Source of the DNA: Gemmatimonadota bacterium
GTDB lineage: Bacteria; Gemmatimonadota; Gemmatimonadetes; Longimicrobiales; Gaopeijiaceae
Length of the DNA: 64,000 nucleotides
Reading direction: 5' to 3'
Assembly: GCA_041390105.1 (NCBI GenBank)
Contig: JAWKQO010000003.1
Location: 744,001-808,000, forward strand
Shown here: in pieces, positions 1 through 8,486 of the stretch
Layout of the letters: every line of letters begins with the position of its first letter
Numbering within the stretch: the first letter of the stretch is position 1
Notes under the pieces: generated by a model
Databases searched by the model: none
Told to the model about the DNA's origin: nothing
The model's input: the letters and a program-made list of their open reading frames with translations, nothing else
Made by a program: the position numbers and the translations under genes

Positions 1-2698
1 TGAGGTTGGCCAGCAGTCGGTAGGCACCCGGCACCCCCGCCGGCAGCTGCCGGAAGAACGCGAGGCCCGTGTAGACGTAGAGTCCTTCGCCCACCCGCGA
101 GACCAGCAAGCTCCCTTGCTTGGGTTCCTCTCCGGGATCCGCCATCTCGAGCAGGGGCGTCCAGTGGTCGTCCCATTCGCCCAGGAAGTAGAGACCGCGT
201 TCCTGTACCCAACCCTCGAAATCGGAGGGGCCGATCCGGTTGGGCGTGGCCACCAGCGGATGGTCGGGCTGCAGCAGGCGCACAGCGGCGGTTTCGTCTG
301 TGACGCGGTCGTGCGGGCGGCTGATCTGCACCGGATACGGTGCGATGCCCGGACGTGTGTAATCGTACTGGTTGTACTGCGAGATCAGCACACCGCCCCG
401 ACGCACGAAGTCCAGGACGGATTCGTTGTATTGCACCAGGTCGGGTCGGGCTTCGTAGGCGCGAACGCCCAACACGATGACGTCGAAGCGGCCCAGGTCT
501 CCCGCCGCCAGATCGTCGGTCGTGATGAGATGGGGCTCGATGCCCAGCTCGCGGATGGCAGCGGGGCCGGAGTCCCCGGTGCCCATGACGTAGCCCACCG
601 TGAGGCCTTGGGCCACCTTGACCGGGAAAGTGCGCAGGATCGCGTCCGACGGGCGCAAGAGCACGTTTCTGCGGATATGCTCGTAGTCCACCAACGTGAC
701 GGCCTCCGCGAACGCCCGACCGTCCGACGCGGTCGCGAACGCATGGATGGTCTGTTCGCCTTCGCGGATGGCCGCGGGCGGCACCACCTCGAACGCGAAC
801 GACGCGCGGCTGCCGGTGCGCTCCAGACGATAGGGCCATGACTCCGGTTCCGCCGTCCACCCCGCCGGCAACTCCAGCCGCACGGTGCCGTCCTGCACGT
901 CGGGGGCGTGGCTTTCCAGCGTGACCTGCACCGTGCGGGGATCGCGACGATCCAGCGGCCAGACCAGCACGCCTGGATCGAGCGCCACCGAGACGGCCGG
1001 CAGGATCAGCACCGGCTCCCGCTGCTCGCCCCGCGCGGGGTTCACACCCCGGTACTGGACGGCTCCCTTCCAGCGCACCGCAGCCGTCTCGTCCCCGGCT
1101 GTGAACGTGAGGGGCACGTCGACGGGAAACGCCTCGCGGTTCCGGGGAGACCCCCATTCCTGGGGATCATCCGGCCACTGGTACATCGCTCCCGTGCGGG
1201 GACGCTCGAGGTAGTAGAGCCGCGAGAACGGCGCGTCGGAGGGCAATTCGATCTCGAAGCTCCAGCGCTCGAACGCTCCGGCGGCCAGGGTGCGCGCCTC
1301 GCCGCGAGCCCGGGAGCTCCAGTCTCCGAGCGTGCGTTCGCCTCGGGCCGCGTCGGCTTCGGGGGGTCCGAAGCGCCGTGGCGGAGGAGGAGGCACGACC
1401 GGGCGGGCCCGTGCGCCTTCGGGGAGCTCGATCTCCGGGGCCACGCCGGTCGCGGTCCAGGCGCCGCCGTTCCAGACCTCCAGGTCGACGCGGAAGGTCT
1501 CGCCAGGAACGAGACGGTCGCGGCTCGAGCGCGCGTCGACGACCACGCCGGCGGCCGCCAGCGCAGCTTCATCCAGGCGCCCGCTGCGGAAAGCCAGCTC
1601 GTCGGACAGCGCGCTCCCGGACGAAGCGGCAGCGCGCGCCAGCTCGAGATGACGTACAGCCGCCAGCAGCCCGGGCAGTGCCTGGGAGGGCTCCTCGGGA
1701 CGCAACGCGTCCTCGGCCGCCTGCACACCCTGCCGGTACGCGCGCAGATGGGCAGCGCCTTCTCCGCTCATTCTGCTGGCGTCGGCCAACGACACCAGCG
1801 CGGTGTCCACGCCCGCGAAGAGCGTGGAGCCAACCTCGACGCCGGCCGCCTGATTCATGAGCGCCAATCCCGACTCGCTCGGACCCAGGATCTGAGCCAC
1901 CCCCATGTCCTGCGAGCGGTGTTGGCTGCGACTCGCCATCGCGATCTGATAGTACGAGCGCCCGCTCAGCGGATCGATCACTCCGGTCGCGACGGTGACG
2001 CTCGCACCCTCGGGGTTGCGCCACACGCCCCCGTAGAGCTTGCTGGCCTGCCAGGGGCGCGCGCCCAACTGCAGCTGCTCGGGGAAACGCTGCGGGTCGG
2101 CCGCCGCCACGAAGGCTTCCTGCGCCATGATGCCGGCCGCCTGATGCTGACCATGTCCGTCTGCAGGCGTGCCCGTGAACACCGAGACGATCACCTGCGG
2201 TCGGTAGGTCCGCACCACCCACACCACGTCCGCCAGCAGCTTCTCGCGCGGCCACAGCGCCAGCGCCTCGTCCGCGCTCTTGGAAAAGCCGAAATCGAAG
2301 GCCCGCGTGAAGAACTGATGCGCGCCATCCAGTTCACGGGCCGCGAGCAGCTCCCCCGTACGCACGACGCCCAGTCCCTCGAAGAGCTCGGGTCCGATGA
2401 GGTTCTGTCCACCCTCGCCGCGCGTGAGCGCGAGGTAGGCCGCCTCCACTCCCTGCCCGCGAGCCAGGGCTGCGAGCAGGCTGGTGTCTTCGTCGTCCGG
2501 ATGGGCACCGATCATGAGCACCCGCTTCACGCCATCCAGTCCGCGGAGTAGCTCGGCGACCCGGGTCGCTCCCCCGGCATCGGGAATCTGCGCGGCGAGC
2601 GGACGCGTCTCCGCCCAGGCGAGCAGGAGGAGCAGGAGGATCGGGGACCGGCGCCCCCAACGATGAACGACGTGGGATGCAGCGCTACGGAGATTCAT
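1..2698 (-). CDS. PIG-L family deacetylase, large secreted form (C-terminus cut by window edge)
   Basis: The reading frame is open from an ATG at 2698 to the window edge, about 899 residues. A signal peptide (leucine-rich core, residues 19-29, ending near LAAQ) is followed by the PIG-L/LmbE zinc-binding motif AHPDDE (65-70) and a matching HGQH (182-185). The family hydrolyses N-acetyl groups on amino sugars or thiol-sugar conjugates. After the catalytic domain come roughly 300 residues of beta-sandwich-like sequence, then a segment like a class I glutamine-amidotransferase fold (DVIVLGVRAYEARPDL near 745-760). It lies 46 bp downstream of the ABC permease on the same strand and may be cotranscribed. 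The export signal implies a periplasmic or surface sugar substrate, but the substrate cannot be read from sequence. Confidence 0.85.
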   Translation of the reverse strand, partial: MNLRSAASHVVHRWGRRSPILLLLLLAWAETRPLAAQIPDAGGATRVAELLRGLDGVKRVLMIGAHPDDEDTSLLAALARGQGVEAAYLALTRGEGGQNLIGPELFEGLGVVRTGELLAARELDGAHQFFTRAFDFGFSKSADEALALWPREKLLADVVWVVRTYRPQVIVSVFTGTPADGHGQHQAAGIMAQEAFVAAADPQRFPEQLQLGARPWQASKLYGGVWRNPEGASVTVATGVIDPLSGRSYYQIAMASRSQHRSQDMGVAQILGPSESGLALMNQAAGVEVGSTLFAGVDTALVSLADASRMSGEGAAHLRAYRQGVQAAEDALRPEEPSQALPGLLAAVRHLELARAAASSGSALSDELAFRSGRLDEAALAAAGVVVDARSSRDRLVPGETFRVDLEVWNGGAWTATGVAPEIELPEGARARPVVPPPPPRRFGPPEADAARGERTLGDWSSRARGEARTLAAGAFERWSFEIELPSDAPFSRLYYLERPRTGAMYQWPDDPQEWGSPRNREAFPVDVPLTFTAGDETAAVRWKGAVQYRGVNPARGEQREPVLILPAVSVALDPGVLVWPLDRRDPRTVQVTLESHAPDVQDGTVRLELPAGWTAEPESWPYRLERTGSRASFAFEVVPPAAIREGEQTIHAFATASDGRAFAEAVTLVDYEHIRRNVLLRPSDAILRTFPVKVAQGLTVGYVMGTGDSGPAAIRELGIEPHLITTDDLAAGDLGRFDVIVLGVRAYEARPDLVQYNESVLDFVRRGGVLISQYNQYDYTRPGIAPYPVQISRPHDRVTDETAAVRLLQPDHPLVATPNRIGPSDFEGWVQERGLYFLGEWDDHWTPLLEMADPGEEPKQGSLLVSRVGEGLYVYTGLAFFRQLPAGVPGAYRLLANL

Positions 2699-2744
2699 CG
2701 GTCGAACCTATCTCGTGCGGGTCGGCCCAGGGTACCCCAGGCGC

Positions 2745-3683
2745 TCACGGGCTCCCTCCACCCGCGGGTGGAGGCCACGGCTGAGCCAGCGCCGCCGGCG
2801 CCGGTGTCCGCCCGCCCCAACGGGCCAGGGCCAACAGGGTGAGGGCGTACGGGAGGCCCAGGAACAGGGGGTAGGGCAGGTCCAGCCCCAGGCTCTGCAA
2901 GAAGAACTGGAAGGCCGAGGCTGCACCGAAGAACAGCCCCGCCCCGAACACCCCGAGTGGGTGCCAGCGGCCCAGCACCACCACCGCGATGGCGATGAAC
3001 CCGCGGCCGGCGGACATCCCCTCCGCGAAGGTGCCCGCGTGCGCCAGTGACAGGTGCGCGCCCGCGAGACCGGCGGTGGCTCCCGCGAAGGCCACGGCAC
3101 CCATGCGGACCGCGCGCACGTGGACTCCGGCCGCCGCTGCGGCGTCGGGGGCCTCCCCCACCGCGCGCGCCCGCAGGCCCCAGCCCGTACGGAAGAGGAG
3201 CCAGGCCAGCGCGGGGGCCAGCAGGTAGGCGACGTAGGCCGTGGGGGCCTGGCCGAACAGCGCGCTGCCCAGGAGCGGGAGCTCGACCAGCCCGGGGATG
3301 CGCCAGGCCGCCAACGTGGGGATGGTGAGCGCGGTGCCCGTGGCGCCGAAGGCCTCCTGGTAGAGGATGCCGGTGACGCCGAGTCCGGCCAGGGTCACCG
3401 CAGTGCCCGTGATGATCTGATCTCCGCCGAAGACGATCACCACCACGCCGAACAGAAGGGCCAGCGACACGCCGGCCGCCATTCCCACCAGCAAACCCGC
3501 GTAGGGAGATCCGGTGGCGAGCGCACCCAGCGCGCCGCCCAGAGCACCCGCGATGATCGAGCCCTCGAGGCCGATGTTGAGCACTCCGGCTCGCTCGCTC
3601 ACCAACTCTCCCAACGCCGCCAGGATCAGAGGCACGGCCAACCGCACGCTGGCCTCGAGGAAAGGAGCGAGCACCTCGGTCAT
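2745..3683 (-). CDS. ABC transporter permease, BMP/nucleoside-type, second permease
   Basis: A 312-residue hydrophobic membrane protein of the BPD_transp_2 family (NupQ/YufQ-like), whose members import nucleosides or related compounds. The fold signature 'LNIGLEG' near residue 35 is typical of this permease. I chose the ATG at 3683, not the longer frame from 3818, because the protein then begins MTEVLAPFLEAS like its relatives and the ATG overlaps the upstream permease stop as ATGA. It is the last transporter gene of the cluster, with PIG-L 46 bp downstream. The nucleoside assignment rests on family and gene order only. Confidence 0.88.
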   Translation of the reverse strand: MTEVLAPFLEASVRLAVPLILAALGELVSERAGVLNIGLEGSIIAGALGGALGALATGSPYAGLLVGMAAGVSLALLFGVVVIVFGGDQIITGTAVTLAGLGVTGILYQEAFGATGTALTIPTLAAWRIPGLVELPLLGSALFGQAPTAYVAYLLAPALAWLLFRTGWGLRARAVGEAPDAAAAAGVHVRAVRMGAVAFAGATAGLAGAHLSLAHAGTFAEGMSAGRGFIAIAVVVLGRWHPLGVFGAGLFFGAASAFQFFLQSLGLDLPYPLFLGLPYALTLLALARWGGRTPAPAALAQPWPPPAGGGSP

Positions 3684-4783
3684 GCGGATGCCTCCGCACC
3701 CTGCTCCCCTACGACCGCTGCACTGTCCGCCGCCTGGCTGCGCCGCCATGCACGCGCCGTCCACCCTCCGGCTAGAATCACGGCCAGGATCAGCGTCGCT
3801 TCGATCCCCTGTACCCACACCGCCGGAACGCCGGCGGCGCGCTGCATGGCGCTGGCACCGCCTTCGAGGCCCCCGAGGAACACCGCGGCCAGCAGCACGC
3901 CGCCCGGACGCAGCCCACCGAGCAGGGCCACCGCGATCGCCGTGTACCCCCAGCCGGGGGAGAGGTCTTCGTACAGAGCGTAGGTCACTCCGGTCACTTC
4001 AACCGCGCCCGCCAGTCCCGCCAGCCCCCCCGACAACACCAGCAGGCGCGCGGCTCCCCGCTTCGCGTCCATGCGACCCGACAGCCGGGCTGCGGCCTCG
4101 GACGCTCCCGTGGCCCGCACCGTGAACCCCCAATCGGTACGGGCCAGGGCCCATCCCAGCAGGATCACCAACGCCACCCCCAGCGCGAAGCCCACGTGCA
4201 GACGGGAGCCCGGCACCAAAGCCGGCAAGCGCAACGCCTCGGGGAGCGACTCCGACTGGGGGAACACGCCGCGCGACTCCTGCAGCGCACCGCGCACCAG
4301 CAAGCTGGTGAGATGCAGCGCGATGAAGTTCATCAACAGCGTGGTGATGACCTCGCTGGTCCCGGAGCGGAAACGCAGCCAGGCGGGCAGCGCGGCCCAG
4401 GCGGCACCAGCCACCACACCACCCCCCAGCAGCAGGACCACTCCCAGCCCCCCCGGCAGAGGGGGCAAGGCCGCCGCCAAGGCCACGGCGGCCACCGCGC
4501 CCGCGTAGAGCTGCCCCTCGGCGCCGATGTTCCAGACACCTCCGCGGAACGCCAACGCCACCGCGAGGCCGGCCAGCAACAACGGCGTGGCCCGCACCAA
4601 CGTGATCGAGAGAACCCGCTCGGGCGTGCCGAAGCCGCCCGCAGCCAAGGCGCCGAGCGAGCGCAACGGATCGTGTCCGCCCACGAGCAGAGCGGCGGCC
4701 ACCACCAGCAGGGCTCCGCCCACCGCGAGTGCCGGAGTGACCCAGAGGACCCAGGTCCGACCGTGCGCCCGACGGCGGCTCAC
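3680..4783 (-). CDS. ABC transporter permease, BMP/nucleoside-type, first permease
   Basis: A 367-residue membrane protein of the NupP/YufP type, with a single N-terminal hydrophobic helix (residues 12-33) and several further membrane segments. The motif 'WNIGAEGQLYAGA' (about 83-95) is the characteristic permease sequence that pairs with the ATPase. It overlaps the ATPase gene by 4 bases upstream and the second permease by 4 bases downstream, so the three are very likely translated as a coupled unit. The arginine- and alanine-rich tail after the last helix is cytoplasmic by the positive-inside rule. Confidence 0.88.
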   Translation of the reverse strand: MSRRRAHGRTWVLWVTPALAVGGALLVVAAALLVGGHDPLRSLGALAAGGFGTPERVLSITLVRATPLLLAGLAVALAFRGGVWNIGAEGQLYAGAVAAVALAAALPPLPGGLGVVLLLGGGVVAGAAWAALPAWLRFRSGTSEVITTLLMNFIALHLTSLLVRGALQESRGVFPQSESLPEALRLPALVPGSRLHVGFALGVALVILLGWALARTDWGFTVRATGASEAAARLSGRMDAKRGAARLLVLSGGLAGLAGAVEVTGVTYALYEDLSPGWGYTAIAVALLGGLRPGGVLLAAVFLGGLEGGASAMQRAAGVPAVWVQGIEATLILAVILAGGWTARAWRRSQAADSAAVVGEQGAEASA

Positions 4784-6252
4784 GTCACCCCTGCCAGCAT
4801 GTGCCGACCCACCCCTTCTCGCGTGCGCTCTTGGTCGGGCACGTGCAGCAAGCGGCCGCGCACGAGCGCGTAGACCCGGTCCGCCAGAGCGAGCACTTCG
4901 TCCAGATCGGTGGAGATCAACACCAGCGCGACCCCGGCGCTGCGCAGCTTCAACAGCGTTTCCTGCACGAAGGCCGTGGCCGCCACATCCAACCCACGCG
5001 TCGGGTTCTCGGCGATGAACAGGGACGAGCCGCGCGCCACCTCCCGCCCCACCACCAGCTTCTGCTGGTTCCCCCCCGACAGGGTCTCGGCGCGCGCCCG
5101 GACGCCGGGAGCACGCACGTCGTACTCCGTCAGAAGCGCTTCGGTGCGGGACGCGATCGCGTCCCAGTGGAGCGTCGCCCGGCCCCGGAAGCCCGCCTGC
5201 GAACGCAACGCCAAGGCAACGTTCTCCGTCAGAGCGAACGAGGGGATCAGGGCTTCACCCATCCGCTCCTGTGGGACATAGGCGGGCGCCTCCGGCACTT
5301 CGACGCGACCCAGCTCGGGACGCAGCAAGCCAGCCAACACCAGCGCCAGCTCCCGCTGCCCGTTACCCTCCACCCCTGCGATGGCGACCACCTCCCCCCG
5401 GTGCACCTCCAGGTCGACGTCGGTCAGCAGCGACCGACCCTGGCGCTGGACCGACACGCCTTCCAGCCGGGCCACGCGCGGTCCGGGCTGCACGCTGGCG
5501 CGCGCTCGCAAGCGGGGAGGCTCGCGACCCACCATGGCCTCTCCCAAGCGGCGCGCGTCGACGTCGGCGCGCGGCGCCTCCAGGACGGTGCGACCCCTGC
5601 GCAGCACGGTCACGCGGTCCGCGATGCTCAACACCTCGTCCAACTTGTGAGCGATGAGGATGAGTGTGCGTCCTTGCGCCGCCGAAGCGCGCAGCGTGGA
5701 GAACAGGGCGTCCACTTCACCGGGAGAGAGCACGGCGGTGGGCTCGTCCAGGATCAGCAGGCGCGGCCCCAGATAGAGCAGCTTGAGGATCTCCACGCGT
5801 TGGCGGGCACCGACGCTCAAATCCTGGATGCGCGCGTCGAGATCGACGTCCAATCGAGTGCTGCGGGCCACCTCCAACGCCCGCGCCCGGATCCGGCTCG
5901 AGGGCAAAGGCCCCCAACCGAGGCCGACGGAAGCACCCAGAGCTACGTTCTCGAGGGCGGTCAGCGCGGGGACCAACTTGAAGTGCTGATGTACCACGCC
6001 GATGGAATGGGCGGCCGCCGAACGCGGATCGTCGATCCGTACCGGAACGCTGTCCAGTCGGATCTCTCCGGAGTCCGGGCGAACGAGTCCGGCCAACATC
6101 GAAACGAGCGTGCTCTTTCCTGCCCCGTTCTCGCCCAGCAGCGCGTGGATCTCTCCGGGCCGGGCCTCCAGGCGCGCACCGGCCAGAGCGCGCACCGCAC
6201 CGAAGCGCTTCTCGATGCCATGCACCTCGAGGGAGGGCCCCCGATCGATCAT
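4780..6252 (-). CDS. ABC transporter ATP-binding protein with two nucleotide-binding domains (BMP/nucleoside importer)
   Basis: A 490-residue protein made of two fused ATPase domains, the layout of sugar and nucleoside importers (RbsA/NupO type). The first domain has an intact Walker A (GENGAGKST, 40-48), signature LSVGA (145-149) and Walker B LLILDE (165-170). The second has a degenerate Walker A (VEGNGQREL), a strong signature LSGGNQQ (391-397) and an altered Walker B (LFIAENP). An asymmetric second site is normal for this subfamily. The start overlaps the stop of the substrate-binding lipoprotein gene as ATGA, and the end overlaps the first permease. Confidence 0.93.
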   Translation of the reverse strand: MIDRGPSLEVHGIEKRFGAVRALAGARLEARPGEIHALLGENGAGKSTLVSMLAGLVRPDSGEIRLDSVPVRIDDPRSAAAHSIGVVHQHFKLVPALTALENVALGASVGLGWGPLPSSRIRARALEVARSTRLDVDLDARIQDLSVGARQRVEILKLLYLGPRLLILDEPTAVLSPGEVDALFSTLRASAAQGRTLILIAHKLDEVLSIADRVTVLRRGRTVLEAPRADVDARRLGEAMVGREPPRLRARASVQPGPRVARLEGVSVQRQGRSLLTDVDLEVHRGEVVAIAGVEGNGQRELALVLAGLLRPELGRVEVPEAPAYVPQERMGEALIPSFALTENVALALRSQAGFRGRATLHWDAIASRTEALLTEYDVRAPGVRARAETLSGGNQQKLVVGREVARGSSLFIAENPTRGLDVAATAFVQETLLKLRSAGVALVLISTDLDEVLALADRVYALVRGRLLHVPDQERTREGVGRHMLAGVT

Positions 6253-7298
6253 CCGCCTCCGGTGTCGCCCTCGACGAACGGCACGCGCGGCACGCGGAGC
6301 GCCCCGCTCCGGATCCCCGCACGCGCTGCATCCACGGCGCTGTGCAGCGTCTCGGGGATGACGTCCGCACGTTCCGGGTTGAACACGAAGTCGATCACGC
6401 CCTGGGCGATGGTCATGTCCAGCGGTGCGCCGATCGGGTCGCCCGAGCGAACGCGCCGGGCCGCTTCCAGGAACGCGTCCGGAATGTGGATGACGGCGCT
6501 CCCGACAATGACGTCGGGTGCCACGTCGTTCTGGTCCCGGTTCATGCCGATGGCCCAGGCGGTGCGACCCTGGGAGCGCGCTTCCCGTACGGCCTGGAAC
6601 ACGCCGAAGCTCCCGGCATCCACGTTGTGGATGAGCACGTCCGCGCCGGCGCGCAGCTGCGCCACCGCCGCTTCCTTGGCAGCCGCCACGTCCTCCCAGT
6701 CCCCCGTGAACGCCTCGATCACCCGTACGTCCGGCCGCGCCGCCATGGCACCCGCCCGAAACGCGTCGAAGGTCCCTTTCACCGGTGGGATCTCCACCCC
6801 GCCGACCATCCCCACCGTTCCGGAGCGCGTGAGGGATCCCGCCACCAACCCCGCCAGGTAGCTGCCCTCCTCCAGCCGGAAGATCAGCGGGATGACGTTG
6901 CGGGTAAGTCGCCCACCTCCACTGACCACGATGGTCATGTCAGGGAAGCGCTCGCCCGCGCGCAGGGCCGCGTCCTGATACTCGAAGCCGTGCGCGAAGA
7001 CCAGGTCGTAGCCGTCCGCCCCCAGGGCGGTGAAGGCCTCGTCGAACTCGGCCGGTGTGCGGGTCTGCTGGTGGGTGATGCTGGCACCCAGCTCGGAACC
7101 GATGCGCTGCAGTCCTTCATAGGCTCCGGCGTACCAGCCGGCATCCGAGACGGGACCCGAGGTGAGCAGCGCCACACGGAAGGCGGCATCACCGCCCGTG
7201 GCGGCACCGGAGCCGCGTTGCTCGCCGTCGCAGGCGGCCAGGGACGCGAGGACCAGCAGCCAGGAGAGTGCGCGAGGGCGAACGGTCAAAGGCTGCAT
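6249..7298 (-). CDS. BMP-family substrate-binding lipoprotein of the ABC importer
   Basis: Recognised as a basic membrane protein (BMP/PnrA) family receptor by 'DAGWYAGAYEGLQRI', 'FAHGFEYQDAA' and its place ahead of the ATPase and two permeases. Known members bind purine nucleosides or related ligands. The N-terminus is a lipoprotein signal with lipobox SLAAC, so the mature protein is tethered to a membrane. I prefer the ATG at 7298, which has GGTGAAGAG just upstream; an in-frame ATG four codons earlier (7310) has no ribosome-binding site. The gene order binding protein, ATPase, permease, permease matches the nupNOPQ-type operon. The ligand is not determined. Confidence 0.88.
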   Translation of the reverse strand: MQPLTVRPRALSWLLVLASLAACDGEQRGSGAATGGDAAFRVALLTSGPVSDAGWYAGAYEGLQRIGSELGASITHQQTRTPAEFDEAFTALGADGYDLVFAHGFEYQDAALRAGERFPDMTIVVSGGGRLTRNVIPLIFRLEEGSYLAGLVAGSLTRSGTVGMVGGVEIPPVKGTFDAFRAGAMAARPDVRVIEAFTGDWEDVAAAKEAAVAQLRAGADVLIHNVDAGSFGVFQAVREARSQGRTAWAIGMNRDQNDVAPDVIVGSAVIHIPDAFLEAARRVRSGDPIGAPLDMTIAQGVIDFVFNPERADVIPETLHSAVDAARAGIRSGALRVPRVPFVEGDTGGG

Positions 7299-7352
7299 CT
7301 CTTCACCCATGGGTGCGGGCGGGCAGTCTGGCCGACGGGGCCCGCTGTCGGG

Positions 7353-7652
7353 TCAGCGCGCCGACGTCGCGAAATCGATGGTCTTGGCCACGTCCAGATC
7401 GGTCTTGGTCAGCCCGCCCACGTCGTGGGTGGTCAGGGAGATCGTGACCCGGCTGAAACGGATGTCGACGTCCGGATGATGATTCGCGTCATCCGCGATC
7501 GTTGCGACCCGGTTCACGAAGACGATGGAGTCCCGGAAGGACTTGAACTTGAACTCCTTGACGATCGCCCCCTCCTGCAGCCGCCACCCCTTATGGTCCT
7601 GCAGCCACTGCTCGACCGTCTCTTCGTCCAGCACCCGACGTTTCTTCGCCAT
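7353..7652 (-). CDS. phhB: pterin-4a-carbinolamine dehydratase
   Basis: A 99-residue protein matching the PCD/DCoH family over its full usual length. The active-site histidines are visible in DDANHHPDV (His58-His59) and TTHDVGGLT (His76). The enzyme dehydrates 4a-hydroxytetrahydropterin formed by aromatic amino acid hydroxylases. No hydroxylase is encoded nearby, so the partner is elsewhere or this copy serves another pterin-dependent step such as molybdopterin metabolism. The gene stands alone, transcribed away from the tRNA pair and 54 bp upstream of the BMP gene on the same strand. Confidence 0.92.
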   Translation of the reverse strand: MAKKRRVLDEETVEQWLQDHKGWRLQEGAIVKEFKFKSFRDSIVFVNRVATIADDANHHPDVDIRFSRVTISLTTHDVGGLTKTDLDVAKTIDFATSAR

Positions 7653-7834
7653 CGGTCTCCCTGGTCTGCGACGCCATCGTCGTAGAAAGCCACCCCGCCC
7701 ACCGCGGCGAGCCAGGCCATGTAACCCGTGGACTGGCTTTTGGTTCGGACGGCCTTCCCGCTCGTTGCCCAGCCGCCGAATCGCCGCACGACTTCCGCTC
7801 GACCGGACCCCGGCCAGCCCGGCTCGGTTCGGGG

Positions 7835-7862
7835 TTGACGACCTGGGGGGGCGGGGTATTTT
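7835..7862 (+). promoter_or_regulatory. probable sigma-70-type promoter for the tRNA pair
   Basis: TTGACG (7835-7840) and TATTTT (7857-7862) are separated by 16 bases, placing a start site near 7869, about 33 bases before tRNA-Glu. The AT-rich -10 stands out in a GC-rich background. Confidence 0.6.
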
Positions 7863-7901
7863 CCACGTTCTCTGCGAGATTCGGTTGCTCGCCGAGCCTT
7901 T

Positions 7902-7974
7902 GCCCCCATCGTCTAGTGGCCTAGGACATCTGGTTCTCAGCCAGAAAACCGGGGTTCGATTCCCCGTGGGGGTA
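7902..7974 (+). tRNA. tRNA-Glu (anticodon CTC)
   Basis: The cloverleaf can be drawn by eye. The acceptor arms GCCCCCA and TGGGGGT pair (first pair G-U), the anticodon stem TCTGG/CCAGA encloses loop TTCTCAG with anticodon CTC, and the T arm is CGGGG-TTCGATT-CCCCG. The CTC anticodon reads GAG, a frequent codon in a GC-rich genome. No 3' CCA is encoded. It is 62 bp upstream of tRNA-Val and probably shares its transcript. Confidence 0.95.
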
Positions 7975-8036
7975 CTGAGGGTCCGACCCCGGTCGACGCC
8001 CTCGCCGCCAGGTCCGACGCGTGACTCGGCGGACGC

Positions 8037-8109
8037 GGCCGCTTAGCTCAGTTGGTAGAGCACTACGCTCACATCGTAGGGGTCGCTGGTTCGAGTCCAG
8101 CAGCGGCCA
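8037..8109 (+). tRNA. tRNA-Val (anticodon CAC)
   Basis: The acceptor arms GGCCGCT and AGCGGCC pair fully. The D arm is GCTC...GAGC, the anticodon stem CTACG/CGTAG encloses CTCACAT (anticodon CAC, reading GTG), and the T arm is GCTGG-TTCGAGT-CCAGC with discriminator A. No CCA is encoded. It follows tRNA-Glu with no promoter visible between them. Confidence 0.95.
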
Positions 8110-8131
8110 TGAATCCGCCCTCGCGGCCGAA

Positions 8132-8147
8132 CCCCCGGCCGCGGGGG
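8132..8147 (+). terminator. possible terminator hairpin after tRNA-Val
   Basis: CCCCCG (8132-8137) and CGGGGG (8142-8147) form a 6-bp GC stem with a 4-base loop 23 bases after the tRNA. It is followed only by CGTTGT, so the U-tract is poor. Confidence 0.4.
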
Positions 8148-8486
8148 CGTTGTGCAAGGAGGGCCCGGGTCCCCGACGCCGAGCACGAACGACCCCGCAC
8201 CTGACCCTTTTTCCCCCAAACGTCCGTTTTCCCTTGAAGTTCCGAGAATCGGGCTGTCCTGGCCACAGCCCCCTGCGGACCCGGAATTTGGTTCCGCATT
8301 CCTCGGAAAACCCCCGAGTTTCGGTGGGTTGACGACATCCGCTGGGCCGAATCCTGGCATTCGGCCCATCGATGACCGGATTGGGCGGAATTCCACGCTC
8401 TTCGGGTATGAAAGGTGCAGCCGGATGGGTCGCTCGGACCCCCGCTGGCCCTCTGCAGGCCCCACCCCCGATAAGGTCCACGTGTT
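8148..8486. other. intergenic region with two perfect hairpins
   Basis: I see no convincing gene in the 339 bases between the tRNA terminator and the GGDEF gene. There are two perfect inverted repeats: GGGCTGT/ACAGCCC (8251-8271, 7-bp stem, 7-base loop) and TGGGCCGAAT/ATTCGGCCCA (8343-8368, 10-bp stem, 6-base loop). Neither has a T-tract. TTGACG occurs at 8329-8334, but no good -10 follows at the right distance. The second hairpin ends about 120 bases before the GGDEF start and may belong to its leader. Confidence 0.45.

Noticed and set aside
4801..6861. 686-codon plus-strand open frame
   Set aside because: It is antisense to the double ATPase and the BMP lipoprotein, both with intact motifs.
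8329..8357. TTGACG upstream of the GGDEF gene as a promoter
   Set aside because: No acceptable -10 element is found at 15-19 bases from it.
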